Of a stretch of DNA of 64,000 nucleotides, positions 8,243 to 17,189 are shown piece after piece. A program made the position numbers and the translations under genes. The notes beneath the pieces are model-generated. The model did not search any database. It was not told the origin of the DNA and saw only the letters and a list, made by a program, of their open reading frames with translations. Every line of letters starts with the position of its first letter. Position 1 is the first letter of the stretch. The stretch spans positions 58,507 through 122,506 of the forward strand of contig DXIO01000091.1 of NCBI GenBank assembly GCA_019112875.1, written 5' to 3'. This DNA is from Candidatus Aquabacterium excrementipullorum. Lineage in GTDB: Bacteria > Pseudomonadota > Gammaproteobacteria > Burkholderiales > Burkholderiaceae_C.

Positions 8243-9070
8243 ATGTCCGATCTTCCTGAACTCGCAGGTCAACCCGACGAGCTGTTCGACTGGCCCGGCC
8301 ACGCTGGCCAGGTGCACGTGCGGCTGTTCCGGGGCGCGCCGCGCAAGAAGGCCAACGAGACGCTGGTGGTGTTTTTCCATCCGGGCGGCTTCGTGGTAGA
8401 CGACACCGAAGCGTCCGACCCTTGCCTGCGCGTGCTGGCCGACACGTGCGAGGTCAACATCCTGGCCCCCTGCTACACCCTGGCGCCCGAGCGCCCCTTC
8501 CCTGCCGCGGTCGAGGACGCCCACGCGGTATTGACCCAGGCCGTGCGGCAACGCACCAAGCTTGGATGGAAGGGCAGCCACCTGTTCGTGGCCGGTGTGG
8601 AAGCAGGGGGCAACCTGGCGGCCGTGTCGGCCATGGTGTGCCGCGATCGGCAAGGCCCCGAGCTGGCCGGACAGATCCTGATCATGCCGATGCTCGATGC
8701 CAGCCTGCACTGCGCCTCGATGCGCTGCGCCGCCGACGAGGATGCCACCCGCAAGGTGGCCCGCGACGTGGAGCGCAGCTACCGCCTGTACCTGCCCAAC
8801 CCGGCCGACCGCCTGCACCCCTACGCCAGCCCGCTGCACGCCAGCCGCCTGGGCAACCTGCCCCCGGCGCTGATCATGCACACGCAAGGCGACCCGCTCT
8901 CGGACGAAGGCCGTGCCTACGCCGACAAGCTGCGCCACGCCGGCAACGAGGTGGCGCAAATCACCCTTCCCCCGCCCGACGACATCCTCGACAACAAGGA
9001 GCGATGTTCGATCACCTCCGACGACCCCAGCGTGACCGCGATGAAGCAGTTCCTCAGCGCGCACCAGTGA
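8243..9070 (+). CDS. llpE: LlpE-like alpha/beta hydrolase-fold protein without catalytic Ser
   Basis: A 275-aa protein of the hormone-sensitive-lipase branch of the alpha/beta hydrolases. The oxyanion motif is present as FFHPGGF and the acid-region motif as HTQGDPLSDEG. The nucleophile elbow, normally GDSAGG, reads GVEAGG, so Ser is replaced by Glu and the preceding Asp by Val. The usual C-terminal catalytic His is also not apparent (PPPDDILDNKER). It is therefore unlikely to be an esterase and may be a binding or assembly protein. Its place, first in the efflux operon and divergent from a LysR gene, matches the lipase-like llpE of Burkholderia CeoAB-OpcM and BpeEF-OprC loci. The pump gene begins 161 bp downstream. 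Confidence 0.82.
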   Translation: MSDLPELAGQPDELFDWPGHAGQVHVRLFRGAPRKKANETLVVFFHPGGFVVDDTEASDPCLRVLADTCEVNILAPCYTLAPERPFPAAVEDAHAVLTQAVRQRTKLGWKGSHLFVAGVEAGGNLAAVSAMVCRDRQGPELAGQILIMPMLDASLHCASMRCAADEDATRKVARDVERSYRLYLPNPADRLHPYASPLHASRLGNLPPALIMHTQGDPLSDEGRAYADKLRHAGNEVAQITLPPPDDILDNKERCSITSDDPSVTAMKQFLSAHQ

Positions 9071-9231
9071 GTCATCAGGAGGGGTTCGAACCCACCCTCC
9101 GGCCTTTCAGCCTTCCATAAAAACAAGAGACAGCACCCCAGATCGACAACAACATCAGTCTGTCAAACGCCATGCAGCACCCTCGTCATCACACCTTCGT
9201 CCATCTCCATCAGACCCCGGGAGCGTTCTCC

Positions 9232-10410
9232 ATGAAAACCGTCCAACCTCGCTTCGTCCTGAGCGCCCTTGCTGCCGCGCTCGCCATCGGTGCCCTCAGC
9301 GGCTGCGGTGAAGAGCAAAGTGCCCAGGCAGCCGCCGGTGGCGCGCCGCCCGCCGCGCCTGTGTCCGTCGCCGAAGTGATCACCCGCCAGGTGACCGAGC
9401 AGCGCGAGTTCTCCGGCCTGGTCGAAGCCATCGACCGCGCCCAGTTGCGCCCGCGCGTTTCCGGCTACATCGACCGCGTGCAGCTCAAGCCCGGCATGCT
9501 GGTCAAGAAGGGCGACGTGCTCTTCGTGATCGACCAGCGCCCCTACCAGGCCGAAGTGGCCCGCGCCGAAGCCGCCGCTGCCAGCTCGCAGGCCAAGCTG
9601 GAGCTGGCCCGCACCGAGCAGGCGCGCTCCAAGCGCCTGCTGTCTGAAAACGCCATCGCCCAGCGTGATTACGACGAGCGCTCGTCCAACGTGCAACAGC
9701 TCGATGCCGGCGCCCGCGCCGACCAGGCCGCGCTGCAGACGGCCCGCCTGAACCTGGAATGGACCACCATCCGCGCGCCCTTCGACGGCCGCGTCGGCAA
9801 GGCCGAAGTGACGGTGGGCAACCTGGTCGATGGCAGCACCGTGCTGACCTCGGTGGTGTCGGCCAACCCGATGTACGTGAGCTTCAACAGCGACGAGACC
9901 ACCTACCTGCAAGTGGGCAAGCTGGCCCGCAGCAACCCCGCCGCGCTGAAGGTGCGCATCGGCCTGGCCAACGAACAGGGCTTCCCGCACGCCGGGCGCC
10001 TGGAGTTCGTCGACAACCAGATCGACCCGCAGGCCGGCAGCGTGCGCATGCGCGCCGTGATCGACAACAAGGATGGTTTGCTGACCCCGGGCCTGTTCGC
10101 CAAGGTGCAGGTGGGTGAGGATTCCTCGACCGGTGCCGCCTCGACGCTGGTGGCCGAACGCGCCATCGGCACCGACCAGAACCGCAAGTTCGTCTACGTG
10201 GTCGCGGCCAACAACATCCCCGAGTACCGTCCGGTACAGCTGGGCACGACCGTGGGCCCGCTGCGCGTGGTCTCGTCGGGCCTGAAGGCCGGTGACAAGG
10301 TCGTGGTCGATGGCCTGCAGCGCGTGCGCCCTGGTGCGCCCGTGGCACCGCAGGTCGTGCCGATGGAAGCGCCGCAAGGTGGCGCCTCGGCCGCTGCCGC
10401 CAAGCAATAA
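9232..10410 (+). CDS. RND efflux periplasmic adaptor lipoprotein (CeoA/BpeE/MexE type)
   Basis: The 392-aa membrane-fusion subunit of a tripartite drug efflux pump. It has an N-terminal signal with lipobox LSGC (Cys near residue 22), so it is probably lipid-anchored in the inner membrane. It then shows the lipoyl half-motifs (SGYIDRVQLKPGMLVKKGDVLFVID; WTTIRAPFDGRVGKAEV), an alpha-hairpin between them, and beta-barrel and membrane-proximal domains. The track ORF starts at 9172, but ATG 9232 gives a clean signal peptide and has GGGAG upstream. The RND gene follows after 18 bp, so the two are co-transcribed. Confidence 0.92.
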   Translation: MKTVQPRFVLSALAAALAIGALSGCGEEQSAQAAAGGAPPAAPVSVAEVITRQVTEQREFSGLVEAIDRAQLRPRVSGYIDRVQLKPGMLVKKGDVLFVIDQRPYQAEVARAEAAAASSQAKLELARTEQARSKRLLSENAIAQRDYDERSSNVQQLDAGARADQAALQTARLNLEWTTIRAPFDGRVGKAEVTVGNLVDGSTVLTSVVSANPMYVSFNSDETTYLQVGKLARSNPAALKVRIGLANEQGFPHAGRLEFVDNQIDPQAGSVRMRAVIDNKDGLLTPGLFAKVQVGEDSSTGAASTLVAERAIGTDQNRKFVYVVAANNIPEYRPVQLGTTVGPLRVVSSGLKAGDKVVVDGLQRVRPGAPVAPQVVPMEAPQGGASAAAAKQ

Positions 10411-10428
10411 GTCAGCGAGGAACCCCTC

Positions 10429-13400
10429 ATGAACATTTCACGATTCTTCGTGGACAGGCCGATCTTTGCGGCCGTGCTGTCCATCCTGGTCTTCATCGCG
10501 GGTGCGATCTCCATCTTCAAGCTGCCCATCTCGGAATACCCCGAGGTGGTGCCGCCCTCGGTGGTGGTGCGCGCCCAGTTCCCCGGCGCCAACCCCAAGG
10601 TGATCGCCGAAACCGTGGCCGCCCCGCTGGAGGAGCAGATCAACGGCGTCGAGAACATGCTCTACATGTCCTCGCAGGCCACGACCGACGGCGTGCTCAC
10701 GCTGACCGTCACCTTCAAGATCGGCACCAACGTCGAGCAGGCCGAAACCCAGGTGCAGAACCGCGTGCAGCGCGCCCTGCCCCGCCTTCCCGAGGAAGTG
10801 CGCCAATTCGGCGTGACGACCGTCAAGGCCTCGCCCAACCTGACGCTGGTGGTCCACCTGCTGTCGCCCAAGGGCAGCTACGACGACGTCTACCTGCGCA
10901 ACTACGCCACCTTGAACATCAAGGACCGCCTGGCCCGCCTCAACGGCATGGGCGATGTGCAGATCTTCGGTGCCGGCGACTACGCCATGCGCGTGTGGCT
11001 GGACCCGCAGAAGGTCGCGCAGCGCGGCATGACGGCCGCCGACGTGGTGGCCGCCATCCGCGAGCAGAACGTGCAGGTGGCCGCCGGTGTGGTGGGTGCC
11101 CCGCCCGACACCAAGGCGCCCTTCCAGCTCTCGGTCAACGCCTCCGGGCGCCTGAGCACGGAAGAAGAGTTCGGCAACATCATCGTCAAGACCAACACCG
11201 ATGGCGGCATCACGCACCTGCGTGACGTGGCGCGCATCGAGCTGGGCTCCAACGGTTACGCGCTGCGCTCGCTGCTCAACAACAAGCCGGCGGTGGGCAT
11301 GGGCATCTTCGAGGCGCCCAACTCCAACGCGCTGCAGTTGTCGACCGACGTGCGCGCCGCGATGGACGAGCTGAAGAAGGACTTCCCGCCCGACGTCGAC
11401 TACGCCATCGTCTACGACCCGACGCAGTTCGTGCGCGACTCGATCAAGGCCGTGATCATGACGCTGCTGGAGGCCGTGGCCCTGGTGGTGCTGGTGGTGA
11501 TCGTGTTCCTGCAGACCTGGCGCGCGTCCATCATCCCGCTGCTGGCCGTGCCCGTGTCCATCGTCGGTACCTTCGCGGTGCTGCTGGGCTTCGGCTTCTC
11601 GATCAACACGCTGTCGCTGTTCGGCCTGGTGCTGGCCATCGGCATCGTGGTGGACGACGCCATCGTGGTGGTCGAGAACGTGGAGCGCAACATCGCCAAC
11701 GGCCTGAACCCGCGTGCTGCCACCATCCAGGCCATGAAGGAGGTCTCCGGCCCCATCATCGCCATCGCGCTGGTGCTGTGCGCCGTGTTCGTGCCCATCG
11801 CCTATGTGGCCGGCCTGACGGGCCAGTTCTACAAGCAGTTCGCGCTGACCATCGCCATCTCGACGGTGATCTCGGCCATCAACTCACTGACGCTGTCACC
11901 CGCCCTGGCCGCCGTGCTGCTCAAGCCGCACGACGCCCCCAAGGACCGGCTGGCACGCGGCATGGACTGGCTGCTGGGCGGCTTCTTCAAGCGCTTCAAC
12001 CGCGTGTTCGACCGCGCCTCGCACCGCTACCAAGGCGGCGTGCAGGGCACCCTGAACCACAAGGTCGCCACCATGGGCGTGTACCTGGTGCTGTGCGTGG
12101 CCGCGTTCTTCGTGTTCAAGGCCGTGCCCTCGGGCTTCGTGCCGGCGCAGGACAAGCAGTACCTGGTGGGCTTCGCGCAGTTGCCTGATGCCGCCTCGCT
12201 GGACCGCACCGACGCCGTGATCCGCCGCATGTCGGACATCGCCAAGTCGGTGCCCGGCGTGGCCGAATCGGTGGCCTTCCCCGGCCTGTCGATCAACGGC
12301 TTCACCAACGCGCCCAACGCCGGCATCGTGTTCTACACGCTGGAGGACTTCCACAAGCGCAAGGGTGACCCTGCCCGCACGGGCGACGCCATCGCGGCCG
12401 AGGTCAACAAGCGCCTGGGCGCCATCCAGGATGCCTTCATCATGGTGTTCCCGCCGCCCGCGGTGAACGGCATGGGCGCCATCGGCGGCTTCAAGCTGTT
12501 CATCGAAGACCGCGGCAACGTGGGCTACGACGAGCTGTACAAGGCCACCATGGCCCTGCAGATGAAGGCCTGGCAGACGCCGCAACTGGCCGGTGTGTTC
12601 AGCAGCTACCAGATCAACGTGCCGCAGCTGTTCGCCGATGTGGACCGCGTCAAGGCCAAGCAGATGGGCGTGCCTTTGAGCAGCATCTTCGACACGCTGC
12701 AGATCAACCTGGGCTCGCTGTACGTCAACGACTTCAACAAGTTCGGCCGCACCTTCCAGGTGATGGCCCAGGCCGACGCGCCCTTCCGCAGCACGCCCGA
12801 GTCGATCTCTCAACTCAAGGTGCGCAGCAACAGTGGCGAGATGGTGCCCTTGGGCAGCCTGCTGAAGATCTCGGACAGCTACGGCCCCGACCGCGTGCAG
12901 CGCTACAACGCCTACGTGGCGGCCGACATCAACGGTGGCGCCGCCCCCGGCGTGTCGTCTGGCCAGGCCAAGGAGATCATGGAGAAGATCGCCGCCGAGA
13001 CCCTGCCCAAGGGCGTGGGCTTCGAGTGGACCGACCTGACCTACCAGGAGATCCTGGCCGGCAACACCATGGTCTACGTGTTCCCGCTGTGCGTGCTGCT
13101 GGTGTTCCTGGTGCTGGCCGCGCAGTACGAAAGCTGGACGCTGCCCCTGGCCGTGATCCTGATCGTGCCGATGTCGATGCTGTGCGCGTTGGCCGGGGTG
13201 TACATCACCAAGGGCGACAACAACATCTTCACGCAGATCGCGCTGTTCGTGCTGGTGGGCCTCTCGGCCAAGAACGCGATCCTGATCGTCGAGTTCGCCC
13301 GCGAGCTGGAACACCATGGCCGCACCATCGTCGCCGCCGCGCTGGAAGCCAGCCGCCTGCGTCTGCGCCCGATCCTGATGACGTCCATCGCGTTCATCAT

Positions 13401-13620
13401 GGGTGTGGTGCCCCTGGTGTTCTCCAGCGGCGCCGGTTCGGAAATGCGCCATGCCATGGGCGTGGCCGTGTTCGCCGGCATGCTGGGCGTGACGCTGTTC
13501 GGCCTGTTCCTGACGCCGGTGTTCTACGTGCTGCTGCGCTTCCTGGCCGTGCGCCTGGAAGGCCGCCGCACCGACGAGCCCCAGGTCCCGCCTCAAGACG
13601 CCCTCATCCAGGAGGCTTGA
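10429..13620 (+). CDS. RND multidrug efflux transporter, HAE1 family (CeoB/BpeF/MexF type)
   Basis: A 1063-aa inner-membrane proton/drug antiporter, full length for the AcrB/MexF group. It begins MNISRFFVDRPIFAAVL, shows the FPGANPKV pore-domain motif, and keeps the proton-relay residues: Asp-Asp in GIVVDDAIVVVENVERN (TM4) and Lys in GLSAKNAILIVEFA (TM10). Two large periplasmic loops lie between TM1-2 and TM7-8. The start follows GAGGAA. The outer-membrane gene begins 4 bp after its stop with an AGGAGG ribosome site inside the 3' end, so the operon is tight. Substrates cannot be read from sequence; chloramphenicol, trimethoprim and quinolones are reported for the Burkholderia relatives. Confidence 0.94.
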   Translation: MNISRFFVDRPIFAAVLSILVFIAGAISIFKLPISEYPEVVPPSVVVRAQFPGANPKVIAETVAAPLEEQINGVENMLYMSSQATTDGVLTLTVTFKIGTNVEQAETQVQNRVQRALPRLPEEVRQFGVTTVKASPNLTLVVHLLSPKGSYDDVYLRNYATLNIKDRLARLNGMGDVQIFGAGDYAMRVWLDPQKVAQRGMTAADVVAAIREQNVQVAAGVVGAPPDTKAPFQLSVNASGRLSTEEEFGNIIVKTNTDGGITHLRDVARIELGSNGYALRSLLNNKPAVGMGIFEAPNSNALQLSTDVRAAMDELKKDFPPDVDYAIVYDPTQFVRDSIKAVIMTLLEAVALVVLVVIVFLQTWRASIIPLLAVPVSIVGTFAVLLGFGFSINTLSLFGLVLAIGIVVDDAIVVVENVERNIANGLNPRAATIQAMKEVSGPIIAIALVLCAVFVPIAYVAGLTGQFYKQFALTIAISTVISAINSLTLSPALAAVLLKPHDAPKDRLARGMDWLLGGFFKRFNRVFDRASHRYQGGVQGTLNHKVATMGVYLVLCVAAFFVFKAVPSGFVPAQDKQYLVGFAQLPDAASLDRTDAVIRRMSDIAKSVPGVAESVAFPGLSINGFTNAPNAGIVFYTLEDFHKRKGDPARTGDAIAAEVNKRLGAIQDAFIMVFPPPAVNGMGAIGGFKLFIEDRGNVGYDELYKATMALQMKAWQTPQLAGVFSSYQINVPQLFADVDRVKAKQMGVPLSSIFDTLQINLGSLYVNDFNKFGRTFQVMAQADAPFRSTPESISQLKVRSNSGEMVPLGSLLKISDSYGPDRVQRYNAYVAADINGGAAPGVSSGQAKEIMEKIAAETLPKGVGFEWTDLTYQEILAGNTMVYVFPLCVLLVFLVLAAQYESWTLPLAVILIVPMSMLCALAGVYITKGDNNIFTQIALFVLVGLSAKNAILIVEFARELEHHGRTIVAAALEASRLRLRPILMTSIAFIMGVVPLVFSSGAGSEMRHAMGVAVFAGMLGVTLFGLFLTPVFYVLLRFLAVRLEGRRTDEPQVPPQDALIQEA

Positions 13621-13624
13621 TCAC

Positions 13625-15142
13625 ATGATGTCCCTTCGACACACCCTCACCCCGCTGATGCTGGCACTGGTGCTGGCCGGGTGCGCCACCGCGCCCGAGC
13701 CCCGCGATGCCAAGCTCAGCGTGCCGGCCGGCTTCAAGGAAGCCGCCGCGACCGAAGCCAACGCCACGACCACCGCCGCCGCGCCGCAAGGCCAGTGGAA
13801 AACCGCCGAGCCCTCGGAAGCCGCCCCGCGCGGCGCCTGGTGGCTCGCCTTCGACGACGCCAAGCTCAACGAACTGCAACAGCAGGCTGAAGCCGCCAAC
13901 CCCAGCCTTGCGGTCGCCGCGGCCCGGGTCAAGGCCGCCCGTGCCTCGCTGGGCAGTGCCCGGGCTGACCGACTGCCGCAGGTGGGCATCAACGCTGGTG
14001 TGACGCGCCAGAAGTACGCGCCGGCCCAGCAGGGCTACTCGGCCGACACCAACTTGCCCCCGGGCACGGTGTGGAACGCCGGCCTGAGCGCCAGTTACGA
14101 GGTCGACCTGTTCAGCCGCGTGGCCAACAGCGTGAACGCCGCCCAGGCCGACGCGCAGGCCAGCGAAGCCACCTACCGCTCGGTGCTGCTGACCCTGCAG
14201 GCCGACGTGGCCCAGGCCTACTTCAACCTGCGCACGCTGGATGCCGAAGTGGCCGTGCTGGAGCGCACCCTCGGCCTGCGCCAGGAAACGTCGAACCTGA
14301 TCGGCAAGCGCAAGGACGCGGGCGACGTGTCCGAGCTGGACGTGGCCCGTGCCCGCACCGATCTGGCCACCACGCGCGCCGAACTGCAGGGCGTGCGCGG
14401 CCAGCGTGCGCAGGTGGAACATGCCCTGGCGCTGCTGCTGGGCCAGGCCCCGGCCAACTTCAACCTCGCACCGCAGCCCCTGGCCACGGATGCCAAGGTG
14501 CCGCACGTGCCGGCCGGCCTGCCCTCGGCCCTGCTGGAGCGCCGCCCCGACGTGGCCGCCGCGCAGGCGCAGATGATGGCCGCCACGGCCCGCGTGGGCC
14601 AGGCCCGCTCGGCCGTGTTCCCGGCGCTGATGCTGACGGCCAATGGCGGCAACGCCTCGTACGAGCTGCACAACCTGTTCGACTGGAGCGCGCGCGCCTG
14701 GCTGGTCAACGCCGTGCTGTCGATGCCCCTGTTCGATGGCGGCCGCAACAAGGCCAACATCACGCGGGCCGAGGCCTCGCTGGACGAATCGGTGGCCAGC
14801 TACCGCCAGACCGTGCTGGGCGCCTTCGGCGACGTGGAGGACAAGCTCTCGGGCCTGGCCGCCGTGCGTGACCAGACCGAGTCGCTGGACGAAGCCGTGG
14901 TGGCCGCGCGCCGCTCGGCCGAACTGGCCGACAAGCGCTACCGCGCCGGTGAAGACAGCTACCTCACGCTGATCGACACGCAGCGCAGCCTGCTGGCCAT
15001 CGAGCGCCAGGCCGTGCAGTTGCGCGGTTCGTGGGCCACCACCACGGTGGGCCTGATCCGCGCGCTGGGTGGCAGCTGGGGCGAGCCGTCGGCCGCACAG
15101 GCATCCGCCCCGCCTCAAGGGGATGCGGTCAAGCCGCTGTAA
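13625..15142 (+). CDS. Outer-membrane efflux lipoprotein (OpcM/OprC/OprN type)
   Basis: A 505-aa TolC-like channel of the NodT outer-membrane factor family, completing the RND pump. The N-terminal signal ends in LVLAGCATAP, a lipobox. Two repeats of long alpha-hairpins with beta strands follow, including ADVAQAYFNLRTLDAEVAVLERTL, ALLLGQAP and LLERRPDVAAAQAQMMAATARVGQARSAVFP. An adjacent ATG (13628) is an alternative start; AGGAGG at the end of the RND gene serves either. The operon ends at the strong terminator immediately downstream. Confidence 0.92.
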   Translation: MMSLRHTLTPLMLALVLAGCATAPEPRDAKLSVPAGFKEAAATEANATTTAAAPQGQWKTAEPSEAAPRGAWWLAFDDAKLNELQQQAEAANPSLAVAAARVKAARASLGSARADRLPQVGINAGVTRQKYAPAQQGYSADTNLPPGTVWNAGLSASYEVDLFSRVANSVNAAQADAQASEATYRSVLLTLQADVAQAYFNLRTLDAEVAVLERTLGLRQETSNLIGKRKDAGDVSELDVARARTDLATTRAELQGVRGQRAQVEHALALLLGQAPANFNLAPQPLATDAKVPHVPAGLPSALLERRPDVAAAQAQMMAATARVGQARSAVFPALMLTANGGNASYELHNLFDWSARAWLVNAVLSMPLFDGGRNKANITRAEASLDESVASYRQTVLGAFGDVEDKLSGLAAVRDQTESLDEAVVAARRSAELADKRYRAGEDSYLTLIDTQRSLLAIERQAVQLRGSWATTTVGLIRALGGSWGEPSAAQASAPPQGDAVKPL

Positions 15143-15177
15143 AACAAAAAGGGCTGCAGATCCTGCAGCCCTTTTTT
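15141..15177. terminator. Bidirectional intrinsic terminator after efflux operon
   Basis: GGGCTGCAG (15151-15159), loop ATC, CTGCAGCCC (15163-15171), then TTTTTT. An A-rich run (aaaacaaaaa) precedes the stem, so it can stop transcription from both the efflux operon and the convergent HAF-repeat gene, whose stop codon is at 15190. Confidence 0.93.
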
Positions 15178-15189
15178 CTTGCTCGGCGC

Positions 15190-16332
15190 TTATGCCGCCC
15201 GAGCGGACCGGGTTCTGCGGTGAAGCCTGAGCAGAGACACGGCCAGCAAGCCCATCATCGACATCACCTGAGTATTCACCTCCGGAACGGGTGACAACAC
15301 ATAGCCCTGGTAGAAGCCCTGGGGATTCACGCCCATGCCCACGATCTGCCCGGCCTCGTTGATGTCCGTGGCCGACAGCAGGGTCCAGCCCGTGGCCACC
15401 ACGTCAGCCAGGCTGTTGAGATCGATCACTTCACCATGCAGCCACATCACGGCGCGCTGGTCGTTCGATCCACTGAAATTGCGATCGCTGAAGCCCACGG
15501 CCACGCCAGCGTTGTTGATGGCCAGGGCCGCGCTCCAGTCGTCACCGGCCAACCCGCCCAGCACGGTGCGCTGGCCGTCTTGCCACAGCACGGCCTTGTC
15601 CAGTTCGATGCCCACGATCTGGCCGACATCGTTGATGTCGTAGGCGGAATCACCGAACCGGGATGCCGATGATCCGCTGAGATCAATCAGTTGTCCCTTG
15701 TCCCACAGGACGGCATGCTTCGAACCGAACCCGTCAGCGGCGCTGGAGTACCCCACTACCTGACCCGACGCGTTGATGGCATTCGCGCCGCTGCTGCCGG
15801 TGGCGGTCAAGGCACCAAGGTCCACCATGCTGGTGCCGTTCCAGAGAAAAGCCCGGTCCTTGTGGTCGCTGTAAGGCAGCAAGGTGTCGCTGACACCCAC
15901 GACCTGGCCGCTGTTGTTGATGTCGTAAGCCGTGCTGTTCCGGCCTCCGGAGAGCACCCCCAGGCTCACCATGGCCCCGTTGGTCCATAAGGCGGCTTCG
16001 TAACCGTAGACGATCTCGCCAGGCCTGATGGGGAAGGCGCCGCCAACCACCTGGCCCGCATCGTTGAGGCCATAAGCGCTGGACTGGTAGCGGGTTTCCA
16101 GATCGGAAATGACACCGCCTTGCCACATGAACACCGTCTCACGCGGCGCGAAGCTGCTGCCGGCCACCTGGCCATGCTCATTGATGCCGCCAGGCGTGCT
16201 CATCCTGCCGTCGGGCGGGTAACCGATGTCGGTGAACGTCCATTCACCAGCCGCCTGAGCGCTTTGCGCGGCCAAGGCCAGCGCCAACATTCCCAGCCAG
16301 CGGTAGCCGGCCCCCTGCATGCCAAAGTTCAT
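15190..16332 (-). CDS. Secreted HAF-repeat protein with degenerate PEP-CTERM-like anchor
   Basis: A 380-aa exported protein. The start at 16332 (MNFGMQGAGYRW) has GGGAG upstream and gives a signal peptide ending AQSAQA. The body holds about seven repeats of roughly 50 residues. Each has an IN..GQVVG element (INEHGQVAG, LNDAGQVVG, INNSGQVVG, INASGQVVG, INDVGQIVG) and an aromatic LW-type element (AFLWNGTSMVDLG, HAVLWDKGQLIDL). This is the pattern of the 'extracellular repeat, HAF family' and suggests a beta-propeller. The C-terminus reads SPVPEVNTQ, a hydrophobic helix, then an Arg cluster: the PEP-CTERM layout with Val for the second Pro. Probably surface sorted; role unknown. Confidence 0.83.
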   Translation of the reverse strand: MNFGMQGAGYRWLGMLALALAAQSAQAAGEWTFTDIGYPPDGRMSTPGGINEHGQVAGSSFAPRETVFMWQGGVISDLETRYQSSAYGLNDAGQVVGGAFPIRPGEIVYGYEAALWTNGAMVSLGVLSGGRNSTAYDINNSGQVVGVSDTLLPYSDHKDRAFLWNGTSMVDLGALTATGSSGANAINASGQVVGYSSAADGFGSKHAVLWDKGQLIDLSGSSASRFGDSAYDINDVGQIVGIELDKAVLWQDGQRTVLGGLAGDDWSAALAINNAGVAVGFSDRNFSGSNDQRAVMWLHGEVIDLNSLADVVATGWTLLSATDINEAGQIVGMGVNPQGFYQGYVLSPVPEVNTQVMSMMGLLAVSLLRLHRRTRSARAA

Positions 16333-16432
16333 TGTCTTGCTCCCTGATGAACGGCCATTATCGTCACATGGCGTCACATTTCATCCAGGGGGTCCCTCAT
16401 TCGTGTGGTGGCCCGCGCGCTCGCGGCAGGCA

Positions 16433-17179
16433 TCATCGCCCTGACACCATCGTCCAGCCGAAATCCGACATCGGCAGTTGAAAACGCGCATGCCGGATGT
16501 CCACGCCGAAAGGCTCCACCGGCGACAGCAGCGAGAAATCCGTGCTGCTGCTGACCTGCGCCCGCACGTTGGCACGCAGAACCACCTGCGTGTCCAGCAC
16601 CGTCTTGATGGGCACGCGCAGCGGGCCGGCCAGCTCGCCCGACACGTCCAGCGCCAGCGCCAGCGGGATCTGGGCCGACACGGGCACGGCCACCTTCACG
16701 GGTACCACCACCTTCACCGGGATCGTCACCGGAAAGCTCGGCCACCACGACACCACCGGCACCTCGGCGCTCACCGTGGTGTCCACCGGGATGTCGCCTT
16801 CGAAATTCACCACCGTGTGCACCGGCACCACCGTGTCGATCACGGTGTGCGCTTTCAAGTTGTTCTGCACCTGCACGCGCACCTCCTGGTTCAGGGGCAG
16901 CCGCAGGCGCTGGGTCGATTCCAGGTGCGTGAGCACGGGCTCGGCCACCTCGGCCCGCGCGGCCAGGCCTTCGGGCAGGCGGAGTTGCACGGGCTGATCG
17001 CGCATCTCCAGCACCGTGACCCACTCGCGCCGCACGTAGAAGAACCCGGCCACCACCAGCGCCAACCACAGCAGCGCGGTCAGCAGGCTCACCAGCAGCA
17101 GCGCGCGGCGCGTGACGGGACGGTTCCAGCCTCCGGGGGCCGGCGGTGGTGCTGACGGGGCCAAGGTTTGCGTGGACAT
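16433..17179 (-). CDS. Unrecognised membrane-anchored Val/Pro beta-repeat protein A
   Basis: I do not recognise this 248-aa protein. It has a short Pro-rich cytoplasmic tail, one N-terminal transmembrane segment (ALLLVSLLTALLWLALVVAGFF, ~26-47), then a long region of alternating hydrophobic residues punctuated by Pro (FPVTIPVKVVVPVKVAVPV). That composition predicts continuous short beta strands outside the membrane. The layout is the same as in the gene immediately upstream: anchor, conserved LPEGLA/LPEQLA motif, then PV-repeats. The two genes are 10 bp apart and probably arose by tandem duplication. No cysteines or catalytic motif are visible. Its ribosome site is weak, so translation may depend on the upstream gene. 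Confidence 0.75.
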   Translation of the reverse strand: MSTQTLAPSAPPPAPGGWNRPVTRRALLLVSLLTALLWLALVVAGFFYVRREWVTVLEMRDQPVQLRLPEGLAARAEVAEPVLTHLESTQRLRLPLNQEVRVQVQNNLKAHTVIDTVVPVHTVVNFEGDIPVDTTVSAEVPVVSWWPSFPVTIPVKVVVPVKVAVPVSAQIPLALALDVSGELAGPLRVPIKTVLDTQVVLRANVRAQVSSSTDFSLLSPVEPFGVDIRHARFQLPMSDFGWTMVSGR

Positions 17180-17189
17180 CGACCCGTGC

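Noticed and set aside
11896-13596. 566-aa minus-strand ORF inside the RND gene
   Set aside because: Shadow frame of a conserved transporter; His/Gln/Ala-rich without motifs.
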